Shown here: one piece after another, positions 24,490-36,279 of the stretch | How positions within the stretch are numbered: the first letter of the stretch is position 1 | Layout: each line of letters starts with the position of its first letter | Assembly: GCF_009730915.1 (NCBI RefSeq) | Contig: NC_052482.1 | Location: 20,180,345 to 20,244,344 of the forward strand | Length of the DNA stretch: 64,000 nt | Direction of reading: 5' to 3' | Source: Dioscorea cayenensis subsp. rotundata | Lineage: Eukaryota > Streptophyta > Magnoliopsida > Dioscoreales > Dioscoreaceae | Program-made: the position numbers and the translations under genes | The notes under the pieces: model-generated | Told to the model about the DNA's origin: nothing | Database searches by the model: none | The model's input: the letters and a program-made list of their open reading frames with translations, nothing else

Positions 24490-24700
24490 TTAGAAATAGT
24501 TTAAGAGAAAATTATTTTTTAGTCCCTGAAAGTTTCAAAACATCCTAGATAGACCCTCTGACATTTGAATTTACCAGACAGTCTCTCTTTTTGATGGTTT
24601 ACTTTTCAATCCTGACAGTTTACTTTTCAGCTTACTCCATTAATTTATTCTATTTTACAACATGTACTTCCCGCTTAAAATATATAGTTTTCATTTAACA
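24490..24700. repeat. Possible transposable-element relic
   Basis: Words such as TTTTTAGTCCCTGAAAGTTT and TTTACTTTTCAATCC are typical of dispersed plant repeats. No open frame. Confidence 0.3.
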
Positions 24701-24714
24701 TAGCGTGTTTTTGT

Positions 24715-25015
24715 TTAACCACATAAGTTTTCACTTAATATATAGCACATTTGCGTTTAAAATTTGACTTTTCCGCTTAAAATTATGGGTTTTTGCTTAA
24801 AATTTGGTGTATTCACTTAACCACATAAGTTTTCACTTAATATATAGCACATTTGCGTTTAAAATTTGACTTTTCCGCTTAAAATTATGGGCTATTAAAA
24901 ATTCGCGATTCACTTAACCACAAGTTTTCACTTAACATATAGCATCACGTTTAAAAATTTGACTTTTCCGCTTAAAATTATAAAGCTTCGCTAAAAATTT
25001 CGTCGCTTTTAAAAA
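24715..25015. repeat. Tandem repeat, three units of about 100 bases
   Basis: Units start near 24717, 24818 and 24917. Each contains AACCACATAAGTTTTCACTT, then AGCACATTTGCGTTTAAAAT and TTTGACTTTTCCGCTTAAAA. The third unit is degenerate. Each unit is built from a shorter sub-motif, CGCTTAAAATT or CACTTAA. Confidence 0.85.
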
Positions 25016-26509
25016 TCGAGAGCCAGTCAACATCCGGCACTTTTACGTCAACATCAATCACCTTTACGCCGCATGCGCTCTGAAAAATAACCTGTCAGAA
25101 AAAAGGACTTTTTAAAAATACTCAAAGTCATGAAATTTTTTTATGAATACCTGAACTTTTGGAGGGACGTTTTTGTTTATTTCCAGATAGTTTAATAAAG
25201 TATGAGTTTAATGAATTGATTATGAATTTCATTTTATAATATAATTATTATAAGAGATAGTCAAACAGGTAAAAATTTAATGGATTGATAAAATCAAATG
25301 TGCATCAAACTCTAAAATGATCTAAAGATTAAAATTGCACTAGTTTGATAGAAATTTTTCCCCACCCATTTTTCAGGCGTTGACCAAAAATACTTTATAC
25401 AGAAATTTAAATTTTTATCCCTAGCATGTTTTTTTTAAAGAAATTATATAAATGAACATAAAAAATGAAAAAGTACAATTCCAATAACAATAATAAGAAC
25501 AATGGTAATGATAATAACTATTAGGGTTCCAAAACCTCGCAAAAAATAAAAAATAAAAATTAATTACTAATATTAAAGTCATGATATATTATGGACCTGA
25601 AGAGATAAATACCGAAAAAATCAAAGACCAAATTCGGAAACAAAAAAAAAAGAGAAAGCTTTCCAGAAGCCTTTTCCTCATAAATATTTCACACTACCAT
25701 CTCTGAACAACTATGTTTAGACTTTTTTCAGATGCTTCTGCTTCTGACAATAAAACCAACCCGAACGAACTATCTTTAACTCATAATACTTGATCTACAA
25801 CTTTTTGGCGAAAAATTACTTAGATAAATGCACAAAAATAAACCACTCCAAACAAGTACATTGAATCATTTTGCTTTTGAAAGTAGATGAAAATGCAGGT
25901 AATCAATAATAGAATTGGCTTAATCCAACATTTGGCCCACCAAGATACACATGCCCTCGTTAGTAAATTGATGGCACATAAAATCCTATAAATTTTACAA
26001 TAAAATAACTGCTCTTGTAAAACTCCAATATGTAGTGTAGGTACTTTTTCCCAGCTAATTTCAATAAAATAGTTACTGGAAAGTTGTCTTGATAAAAAAT
26101 TCACAAAAAAAAGAGGTCCCAAGAGAGGAAATTCCATATGAGATCTGATTTTATATCACATGCAAAAAAAAAACAAACACACACACACACACACACACCA
26201 CTCAAACAATATGTGAAAAGCATTCTCTTTCAACCTGACCAGCCCTAGCAAAGTACAACCTTTTCAACCATGAAGCACATTGTAATTTACACATATAGTA
26301 GCTAAGTTAGAGACTTGGGAAGACAACACAAGCAAGGAATATCACCAGTAAGCTACAGACTAATATGTGGCGCATTACCTTGAGGGATATTTCCAGCTTT
26401 TAATGGAACAGCTACATAAGAAGAGAATCTAAGCAATTAAGCTAATTACTAATATGTGGCGCATTACCTTGAGGCATATACCCAAATCCCCACCCCACCC
26501 CCATGTTCA
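25016..26509. other. Intergenic stretch, 3' of SWC4
   Basis: No gene is seen. Contains an (AC)n run at 26175-26199. The SWC4 3' UTR should lie at the right end, where a GTGGCGCATTACCTTGAGG-type word occurs twice (about 26367 and 26456). Confidence 0.5.
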
Positions 26510-29500
26510 TCAATCAGAAGCTTTCAACTTCCGAGGCCTTTTAGATTGCGGCGGTGAAGGTGGAGCATCTGAAAATCGTGCAGTTGTCTTCAAGAGAACA
26601 CAACAGAATGTAAGTGAAATGGACATTTGAGAATAGAACCAAAAGGGAAGAGAAGCGAAGGGAATAGTACCTTGCGTTTATGGTCTCTTTTGGCCACTCT
26701 TTCACCTGAAATTGCATTATTTTTTGTAATTACAAAAAGGACCCTTGTCAATAAATAGCAGTAAAAAACCAACACTAAGAAAAAGCTTTATATATGTCTT
26801 TTTGGTGTTACCTCCAAATCCAACTGACTCAGGAATGAAAGGCCGATCAGTATCTCCACGATAAGTGCGCTGATCAGAATTAAGAAACAATGTACCAACT
26901 TCAGTTGGACATAGTATAACAAATATTCAAGTGCTTTCTTTAATTATTAAATTCTTAACAGGTAGACTGACATCTAGTATATGAGGTACCTTGGGAGTGC
27001 CTGGTGTCTCCACATATGAGCTCTCACGATTTGCTGAAACCTCTGCCTCCTTGTTTTGCAGCTATAGCAGTAAAATGAAAGTTCAAAGACCCACAAAGGC
27101 AAATAAAAATTTAAAAGATAAAATACATGTGGCAATTGTGTCACAACCTCCACAACCAGCCCCCCACCCCATTGTGTCCTGAAAACAGGGACAGCTGAAT
27201 TTGGCAAGCTAGAGTCTTTTTTGTACTCTTATAGTGCGTGGATCATCTATGCTGATGACCTTATACTAAACTATCAGCCTTTCGAGGCATAACTTGAACA
27301 AGGATTTCTCTCTCCTAGCAGGTCTTAAGGTTGACAAGCCTTAATAATACACCACCAGAGAAATGAGAGATTCAGCCTTTATAGGTGAACTCTCAAAAAA
27401 TTGGCAAAGCAAAATGCCCTTCATTTCAAAAAGTATCTATAGCAGAGAAACCCTAACATTAATCTCTCTCCATAGAAACCCAATCCCTCCCTAGCATATC
27501 AATGGATAAGAAACCTGCTATATGAGTCAATGGGCCTAATATTATCCTTAATGTCTGGAGTCACCTGATTTGTCCTCATATTCATGTAAACATCATAAGC
27601 AGCTGCAAGTGCTGTCATGTTTCAACACTGTTCTCCTTCAAGTTCCTACGTTAAATCACATATTGACACAATTTCATAGAACCTCACATCTTGTAACTGT
27701 ATAGTATTGCAAGGAAGGCCAAAAATATGCTAGAATTAATCCCAAGCTGTCTACTACAGATGAAGTATCGAAGGAGCATATGATAATCACCATTCAAACA
27801 TCAAGAAAATCCAGACAAATGGCTAATCAGAATTCTCAATGTAAGAGTTGAGCTATGTTGTCCCCAACAAAAGGCATGATAGCATGTTTCCAAAATGAAC
27901 CAATGAGTCAAGAACCACCTTTAAAGGTTCTTACAGAATTAACAACATAATAAAATTTAATTCAAACATTTTACCAGGTAAGTAATGAAACACACAAGAA
28001 ATCACAAGAAATATTGAATTCTTCACCAACCTGCTTCTGCAAGTTAAGCAGCGTAATTATTTCTTTCCGCAATTCCAAATGCTCAGCACAAACTGATTTA
28101 GTGGGGACCTTCGGCTTTAAATGGACCTGATTGAAAATGGGATGGCTGTGTTATTACAAAAGCCAAAGGAATATAGACTTGCTCATAAATACATAAACAG
28201 CAGATGGATAGTATAACAATCATTAAATAAAAGTTCAGCAAGCAAATGTCTGGCCTAGAAAAGTTTGTACTACAAGTTCCCAGATTAACATTAAAGCTGG
28301 AGTTGTCATTTTGGACTTGGTCAATATGCAACTTCACACAACTGCATCTGAAACTTAAAAGCAAAAGGCATACCCCAAGATCTTGCAAAGTCTGATCAAC
28401 TCTTTTAATAGTCCTGAGACCTGCAGTGGAGCTTGCTGCTTGTACCATTTGGTCAAGAACATGGGTTCTCAAGTACACGCGAAGCTGAAAAATTCTCACA
28501 TTAGTGAATATTAATCCTTAAAATTAGAGAGTAGCAATCATCAAATGATATTTCTGAGAACTGTCTCTAAAGTAAGATGACACTAACAAGGTTGGAAATA
28601 TGATTATATTTGCATCATTTTTTCCTTAGTCCAATTTCTCCAATAAAATAAGATGCTATTAAATAAAATCAGGATATAAACAAATCTATATCAACTCATA
28701 TCAGTACACAAAGATGGCTACTTCAAAAACTATGGTCACCTTTACCTTTTAGAATAGCCACTTAATCATGCTTAGAATACATAGTTCCTTATAGAAATAG
28801 CCACATCAAAAATAAAATGCGCTATCTGAAATTATATTAATCGTTTTATGTTGCACAGTGCATGGTATCGTAGTAGTCTGCAAAAAGTAATACAACATAA
28901 GGATGCTTATGCATGCCAAGCAGAACGTCAACATATCAAGCATACAAATAGAAGTCAACAGCAGGAACATGTGGAAACAAGATGAACTTGAGCTGAATCA
29001 GCTCAAGTAAAAATAGCACATCTACCATGCGGAGCGAAGCAGGGGTAGAGGTGCTGTCTGCTCCAATTGTTGGAGGAGCAACAGCTGAGGGTGATGGTTG
29101 GGCATTGGAAGATGGTGATATAGATTCTGCTTGGGTAGCAATCTTCTCCGTAGTTTCAATATTAATTGTGTCTACAGGAACATCAACTTCTTCAACCTGA
29201 AGAAATAGCCAAGTGAATTAAACATATGAAAATGAGAAGACATAAGTTTGATCAAATTTGCAAATGTAAATAGAATTATATAGACACAGCAAAACTCAAA
29301 CTCAACATCATAGAGAGTTTCATAGATTTGTTTTACATAGCAATAAGATTTCTCCATGATGTATTGGTTCACAAATCCATAATGCATTTTAATATAAGTT
29401 TTACAAGAGGCTGCCATCAAGGCTTGTTCTTGTTGATGCATGAAGCAAAAAGAAGATTTTGCAAAGGCTGATGTCATTTCATTGATAACAAAACAACTGT

Positions 29501-32001
29501 GCTAAAAAAGGATCACAGATAAATCTGAAAATGTAACTCCTACATTAGCAAACAAGAATGGCAACTTTAAGGGCAATAGACAAATTACTGGAGTGAAAGG
29601 TGGATTAATGGAAATGAAAGGACAACCAATTGAGGGATATTAGTAGATCTAGCCTGGCAGATTCATGGTAAATACTGAAATTTTCATTTTACATTTGCAA
29701 ATACGTCAATGCTAAGACTTTGCAATAGGATGGCAAAGATCCAAATGACAATAGATGTGCTCACCTTGTTAACCATGCGTGATTCCATTATACGTTTAGC
29801 TTCTGCAATAATCTGAAAGAAAACATATATGTATAGCAACATAACAAGAACCAGATGCAGCAGCTATTCTGATATACCAAATAAAGACACAACAAAAGAA
29901 AACGCTTGTGAATCTGGCAAACAAAAGATATATACCTCAGAATTCCTAATCTCCTGCTGTCTTGTCTGAGAAAGCACTGACGATAGTGCACGTTTACGCT
30001 CAACCTCATGTGCAACATTGTAGCGTTCCTAGTAACGCACAAAGAAGTCTCAAAAAGGGAAAAATCATTACAATTAAAATGCCTCAAAGACCTATCTGAT
30101 TAGAATTTAATTCAACACCTTAACCAGTGGATGCCCAGAAACATCAGCAAATGATGGTGCTCTAGCAATCAGAAGTGCTCTTGATACTGCAAATAAACCA
30201 GAATAATTGGATTTAGGTTTCTGTTATTAACGAAAATAACTAGAGAGATAAGAGGACTTCAAAGAGAACACATTAGGAGCTGAATAGCAGCTGTTCCAAA
30301 TGCAAAATTGCCAACATCTTTGAATAGTGTTGTTCAATAAAATGAAATCAAACAGTCTAACCAGATTTCTATTAGCTCCATTAAGAAACAGGCACAGACA
30401 TGTTGCAATGTAATGTCATCTACCAAAACTAAGCAATATTAGTACAGAGGTCATATAGGCGGGGAAAACTTGGGCCAACTAACAGTTTAATTTGGCATTA
30501 AATTGAGCAAATGTTCTCCAACTCATTTACAATGAAAACCTAAAACCTAACCAGGAACAACAGAAATTTTCCCTCCAGGGCTAGCACAAGATTTTTTTTG
30601 CCCTTCTTTTCTTTCTTATTAGGATATCAATTATAGGACCAACATGAAAACATTAATTGTTTCTTTTTCTTTTAAAGACATGACAATAAGAACATCAATT
30701 TACATTTTAATTTAGTAAAAGACCACAAACACAAATTTGCGTCTTACAAAATTGGACAATGTACAAGAGTAATTATTGACTGCTACTTGTGAATACATGG
30801 CGTCAGAACCATATGTTGAATTTCAATAAAGAATCCAATTTTTCATCAGTGTCATGCATTTAACTCCCTTTGGATTGCACAACAATTAGAGCAATATTAC
30901 CTGCAATTCACAGGTAAACAGCAGCAGGGCACAAGCAATAAGGATCTAAGTGGCGACCTTCTATTTATGAGTTTGGAAAGCAAGGGCACACACATTTGTA
31001 ACATGGATTCAACGGACTGCGCACATGGCCACAAACTAACCCACAGTCCTAGCTAATAAATGAATTTTCATCAGCACTTCACAACTGTGATGTCAAGTGT
31101 TCACAAAATAGCAATGTTGAATGACAAAGGTCTGTAGACCCAATGACCCATGGGTATGTGAAACTTGGAATCCATCAGTGACACACCTAAGCCAGTCCTC
31201 TTCCTCTTAAGTACATTAGAAAACCATGGCATATCCATGGAATGACTAAATATAGAGAGAAACCAATAAAGATGGGCAATGATCACAGAAACAAAATGTA
31301 CAAACATATAAAAAAATTATTTGAATAGCATGCCATAAAAGAAATTTTACCAGCATAGTACCGACTCTTCAGTTCTTCCACAGTGCGTGAGGTTGGGAAT
31401 CTGTCCGCTACAACTATAAATCTAAGATCAAACCTTTCACACAAATCAAATAACTGATCTGTTTCTTCCTTGGACCATGTCTAATCACCAAGAATATTAA
31501 GCTGGTTGGTAAAGTCCAAAAATATTCTTCCAGACAATTTATGTAATGCAGATGAAAACAATAAAGGCTGAAAATCACAGAATACATACTACCTACAGGG
31601 TCAGTCAAATGCTTTTCGTACTCCTCATCAGTGTACTTGAGAACATCTACAGACTGCAGAGTAAAATCCAAGTTATTTCATGATCAGGTTGCAGAAAAAT
31701 ATACAAATAAAACTGACTAATTCAATATAAATCACAATGGAACAGAACATAAGCACTTTCTCTTTTGTAATTTTGGTTCATCTCTTGTTCTTACCTTGTT
31801 GTATTTCGCAAAGGCATAATCACCCGTTGGGGGAACACCATTCACAACCCTAACCTAAAAATGGGAAGTAACCAGCAAAAAATTCATGGTCCGCATGCAA
31901 TCAACGAATTAATGGAATAAGGCATGTGAACAGACCCAATGATAGAGCTGTAAATTGTCTGTCCGTGCAGAAGATGTAAAAGGAAGCCATTGCCATGTGA
32001 T
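26510..32001 (-). CDS. SWC4: SWC4/DMAP1 homologue (SWR1 and NuA4 chromatin complexes), N-terminal exon not found
   Basis: Nuclear SANT-domain subunit shared by the SWR1 (H2A.Z-depositing) and NuA4 (histone acetyltransferase) complexes. Exons in transcript order begin [20 protein letters not shown] (32001-31936); [20 protein letters not shown] (31854-31795); [19 protein letters not shown] (about 31655); [20 protein letters not shown], the SANT domain (about 31482-31350); [20 protein letters not shown] (about 30188); [20 protein letters not shown] (about 30030); [16 protein letters not shown] (about 29812); a Ser/Thr-rich exon (about 29200-29030); [19 protein letters not shown] (about 28492-28375); a [19 protein letters not shown] exon (about 28128-28032); [15 protein letters not shown] (about 27062); [20 protein letters not shown] (about 26872); [11 protein letters not shown]; and [11 protein letters not shown] with a stop at 26510. 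Borders are GT/AG and frames stay open. The conserved N-terminal part (DGISREVYALTGG-type) was not found upstream. Confidence 0.9.
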
Positions 32002-32699
32002 CTGCAAAGAGAATAGTGCATATGTGAAACCATAAGTATCAACATCAAACGCAGAAGAAATAAGGCCACCACTGGTCAAATAGAAAAGATGACTGAAAGC
32101 GCAGAGTCCACAGTTACATTTCATTCAAAAATCAAATAACATTGGGATAATGAAATATTACACATTTTGTTTATAGACCTCACATCTAATATTAATCCAA
32201 AAAATCTGCAGCAGTCGGCTGGTTGCAAAACCAAATAAATTTGATCACTGTATTATCATTTACATGCTATTCTGTTTATACTACCCTACTATAACAAGTG
32301 TAATTTGATGGTATAATGAAGTAAAATTGTGTGGTTGGCTTCAAAGATAATGAAACTCTAAATTCTGCGGACTATGATTCTCTCACACATGCAATTTCTT
32401 CTTAAACTAAACGAGGGTAGCTTTTACATCAAAAGGAAATCTAAAAGACAAGAGGAAAAACACAGAGAAACATAGAGAAGCGAATCTGATGCAATCCCAC
32501 CAGCACAGCAACAGTAATTCCTGCAAAGACATACCAATACAAGACAGGTAGCTAGAAAAGAAATTACATTCACAAGGATCTCATTGATCCAGTCACAACA
32601 CCTCCCTTACAAGCCAAAATACATAAGATTCAAACAGCAAAAGAACACCATAACAAGAGATCAGAGGCTGATAACCTGGAGATCCCTATGATGCCCCAT
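32002..32699 (-). other. Presumed 5' region of SWC4
   Basis: A short open exon-like piece with ATG at 32699 (MGHHRDLQ, then a CAG/GTTATC donor) could be a first exon or UTR. Immediately upstream of the ITWQW exon the frame stays open to about 32124 and includes LTSGGLISSAFDVD, which vaguely recalls the family's LTGGL..DV region, but this is too weak to call. Confidence 0.3.
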
Positions 32700-33491
32700 T
32701 TCCAAGATTGAGCTGTTTCTATATGAGAATTGATTGAAAGCTGGCCCATTGTGTCTGAGATAACAGTGCAGCAATTTGAAATTTAGCTTCTCTGCCCAAA
32801 TGACTAAAAAACCCAGCCCCTTCTTCGTAACAAATTAAACTGTTTAGGGGTAATTAATGTAATTTGGCTCTTCCCGGTTTTTCTACTGTTCTGAACACAG
32901 TGAATGGACATCCATACCCTTCTCTTCTCAGTCAACCAGCTGTAACTCCCTGGGGTAACTTATGTAAATTCATCCCTTTTTAAAACACACTGAATTTTAC
33001 CTGAACGACCCTTAATTTGAGTGACTAACCAATTTTAACTGTTGAGGCCAATTGGTGTCATTCTTCCCTCCCAGCTCATCCATCATCCCTTTTTAAAACA
33101 CACTGAATTTACCTGAAAGCCCTTAAATAGTAAAGGATAAAAATTATTATTATTATTATTTTTGTTTTTTTAAATGATGTTTTGTTTTGAATTACAATTT
33201 TTAATAAATTAAAAAATGGAAATAATTAATTAATTGAAAAGAATACCAGCCTTGGTACTAAAACGTTCTCCCGGTTAAAAAATGTTAGAATTTATGTTAA
33301 AAATAATAATGATAAAATATTGGTTTTTTTAAATCATGTTTTTTTAAATATCAAAATCATTGGAACGGTTTTTTTTAAAATCATTTTTTTTTAAATATCA
33401 AATATTGCAACCTTTTTTAAAATTTTGCAAAGTTTTTTTTGAAATTATAAAAGTTAATTGCTATCATATTTCTTTCAACAAAAACAAAAGA
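32700..33491. other. Intergenic stretch upstream of SWC4
   Basis: SWC4 promoter candidate. It contains GGGGTAATTAATGTAATTT-like and GGGGTAACTTATGTAAATT-like words (about 32849 and 32953), and a duplicated CATCCCTTTTTAAAACACAC word near 32974 and 33086. Its right half is A/T runs. Confidence 0.4.
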
Positions 33492-34139
33492 ATGGAAAAC
33501 GGAGAAAAAAAAATGGGCAGATGGCGAGCCGAGGAGGACCGGCTTTTGGAGCGATTGGTTCGAGACTATTAGCTAGATCGCTCACGATAGAGCCAAATTG
33601 CTGAGCAGATCGTGGGGCGAACCACCCAGGGTTGCCGGAAGAGATGGCACTTCCTCCGCCGATGTTCAGGAGCTGCAGCCTCGACCGAGTCCTTCTCCAC
33701 AACACACTGGGAGGCAGCACATGACCGCACCTGACCGAGAAATACTACACGGGCTTTGTCGCTCGATGCAGCATCCTCACGAGACAGGGTTCGGACCAAG
33801 CAACAGAGGATCTTCGTGGCCCGATCCGATAGGGTCGACTCAAGCGATCAACCTAATGACCCTACGAGGAACCGAACGGACCAAACTAATAACCAAAGGT
33901 CTGACTTGCATGACCCAACACTGCATGAGGTACATGAGCCAGCGAGCAATCTAAGGGCTGACCCAGCGAGCAACCAAACACTACATGAGGGACATAACCT
34001 AGCGAGCAACCAAAGGGTTGCTGACCCTGGGAGCAACCGAACACTCCATGAGGTACATGAGCCAACTAGCAACCTAAGGGCTAAACCCGCACCGTTGGAT
34101 GAGGCTCAGGTCGAAATCGCATCACTGGACGAGGTGTAG
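33492..34139 (+). pseudogene. MYB/SANT-like pseudogene fused to a tandem-repeat tail
   Basis: One reading frame with three internal stops (TAG at 33570 and 33585, TGA near 33732). It opens MENGEKKMGRWRAEEDRLLE, then RLVRDY, then after the two stops SQIAEQIVGRTTQGCRKRWH. The W, EED, LL and the IxxxxxGRTxxxCRxRW pattern are spaced like a single MYB/SANT repeat. The frame then continues through a low-complexity Asp/Arg/Asn-rich part into three repeats around TLHEVHEPASN and TLHEGHNLASN. The segment is GC-rich against AT-rich flanks. No second MYB repeat is visible. It could be a dead single-repeat MYB gene or a captured fragment. Confidence 0.55.
33917..34090. repeat. Tandem repeat, three units of about 60 bases
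   Basis: Units start near 33919, 33980 and 34041 with ACACTGCATGAGGTACATGA, ACACTACATGAGGGACATAA and ACACTCCATGAGGTACATGA. Each continues with AGCGAGCAA or AACTAGCAA and AAGGG words. The repeat lies in frame within the MYB-like pseudogene. Confidence 0.85.
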
Positions 34140-34296
34140 CTCGAACCCGCACTGCATGAACAAGATCGTGCTGAACCCGCACTCGAATGAGGGTGTCCTG
34201 CGCGCATTTGTAGGCGTGGAGGTTGCTCTCAGCAGAGGTGTTACCATTAACTCCAGCATCACCCTGCCTCTATGCACATTTAACCAATATTGTGGT

Positions 34297-34659
34297 TGTT
34301 GGACGTAGTGGCTCAAATCCATAGTCCCACATCGCCTGTGAGACCAATTCTCTCTGGCTTCATATACTCTTACCAAACCTTCCCTATAACTGCAGTTATG
34401 GAGAAGTTAGGGTGGTGGGTCCCTATGTAACATGGTATCAGAGCTGTGTCCCACGTCGATGCCGGATTGTGCCTTGAATGAGCTAGGATCTTGGCTCTCA
34501 CATCCACTGTGGGTCCCGGTGGTGTTGGGACGTAGTGGCTCAGGTCCATAGTCCCACATCGCCTGTGAGACCAATTCTCTCAAGCTTCATATACCCTTAC
34601 CAAACTTTCTCTATAACTGCAATTATGGAAAAGTTAGGGTGGTGGGTTCCTATGTAACA
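34297..34659 (+). mobile_element. Complete TRIM retroelement (terminal-repeat retrotransposon in miniature)
   Basis: Two direct terminal repeats, 34297-34432 and 34523-34659, both starting TGTTGG and ending TGTAACA. They differ by one indel and a handful of substitutions. Directly after the left repeat is TGGTATCAGAGC (34433-34444), the standard initiator-tRNA-Met primer-binding site. The 90-base interior cannot code for protein. The element is flanked by the 5-base duplication GTGGT (34292-34296 and 34660-34664). It must have moved using proteins from another element. Confidence 0.93.
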
Positions 34660-34871
34660 GTGGTAACTTGTAAGTTTGTGATTAGTAATAGTTTTTTTAA
34701 AAAAATATTTTATGTTACAATTCTAAAGGTTTGATTTTTTTATTTTTTGAACAACTAAGACTGATGGAGAGGGAGTTGACGTGACTCCGGATTTGATCAT
34801 GTAGAAGATGATAACTTTTTTACTGTAATGGGCATTGCTTGTTGAGAAGCTGGAGTAATGTAATGAACTGA

Positions 34872-35722
34872 GGGGCTGTTTGGATCCAGGATTGGATCCT
34901 TGGGAGTGGGAATCACAAGTACCCATGCATCCCACTCCCATGTTTGTTTCGAAGTAATGGGAGTCTCATTACTCTGATGGGATGGTCCGGGATGGTTGGA
35001 CCATCCCATCAAGGGGATTCCCATTACCCCCAATTTCCAAAATTGGGGGTAATGGGACTCATGAGATAGGGTGTAATACCTATATTACCCCTCTCTTTAT
35101 ATTTAATTAATATTTAAAATTAATATAATTAATTAATAAATTTAATTATATTAATTTCAAATAAATAATAATTAAAAATAATGATATTTAAATTATTTTT
35201 ATAAGTAAAATATTTTTTTGTTAATTAATTATATGTTAAAAAATTATTACTTTAAATAATTAATTATAATAACGTATTTACATATTAATTAACATATAAA
35301 ATAATTTAAACATCATTATTTTTAACTATTATTATAATTAAAATAATTAATTAATGGGGTGTAATACTCTATTATTATTTTTAATTATTATAATTAAAAA
35401 TAATTAATTAAATATGTAAATTAATTATATTAAGTTTGAATATTTAATTATAATATATTTCTAAATATTTAATAATAAATAATATTAAATATTTATTATT
35501 AAAACATAATTCATTATTTTTATACAAATAATTTATTTACACAAAAGAAAGATTAATGTAATTTTCATCCAATCTCTTTCTTATTTTTTTTCTATTCCTA
35601 ACTCTTATTCTCTCCATCCAAACACCTTCTTTATTATCCTCCTTTTTCCCTATTCTTATTCTTCATTCTTCCCTTTTTTCATTCTCCTCTTTCTCATTTC
35701 TATTCCACAATCCAAACTACTC
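34872..35722. mobile_element. MITE-like non-autonomous DNA element
   Basis: Begins GGGGCTGTTTGGATCC and ends with ATCCAAACTACTC, a near inverted match of the start. Just inside the left end lie nested palindromic words (GGTCCGGGATGG / CCATCCCATC, CCCCCAATT / AATTGGGGG). The rest is very AT-rich. I cannot see a clear target duplication, so class and exact ends are uncertain. Confidence 0.5.
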
Positions 35723-36174
35723 GAAAAGGAGCAAGGAACTTAGCATTGGAACTGAGTAGTCTTTTTTTTCTTTTTTAACACACTTGCCAGACCATTTATC
35801 CTGTAAATTATTACCTTCTTAGTTGTCACAAGTACTTCTGATTATGTCCTTTTTCAGCATCCTAATGGAAATTGTGCATTACATGATAAAACATGGCTGT
35901 TTTCCATTTGCACTTTTAAAATTTTGGACATTTGTAGCATTTCTTTGAGCAGTGCCTTGGGTAGTGTTCATCTCACTCTGCATCAGATTTTGGGCAGAGA
36001 ACTGAATGTTATCTTTTTCCTCCTATCATGGTTCTGGTTCTTTTAACTCCCTGATTATCAGCTTGTGCGGTTGTACAAAACGTCCATGGATATAGTTTGT
36101 ATGGGAAAAATATGTGAATTTTTCAACTCCTGTTATCCATATTTATCTTGTTTTTTATGGTGTGTTCATTGCAG

Positions 36175-36279
36175 GGAGCTGTTAAGGTGATGGCAAAAGA
36201 TCTTATCTGAACAAGGCATCAAATTACAAAATTTCATGCACTCAACTCACAACTCCAAGGTGTATCTCTTAGAATTCAG
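36175..36279 (+). pseudogene. VPS2.1: Single VPS2-type ESCRT-III exon with a nonsense codon
   Basis: A 35-codon exon bounded by a TTGCAG acceptor and a CAG/GTAGGA donor. It reads GAVKVMAKDLI, stop, TRHQITKFHALNSQLQGVSL RIQ, and matches the helical part of plant VPS2.1, where the family has Arg at the stop (CGA to TGA). The neighbouring VPS2 exons (the RKTPAELLRENKR start and the TLKSTQAMGEAMKG exon) are not seen within several kb on either side. Introns flank it, so it is a DNA-level fragment, not a processed copy. Confidence 0.85.

Noticed and set aside
34297..34659. TRIM being of the Cassandra type
   Set aside because: Cassandra terminal repeats carry 5S rRNA-like promoter sequence; no such sequence is visible here.
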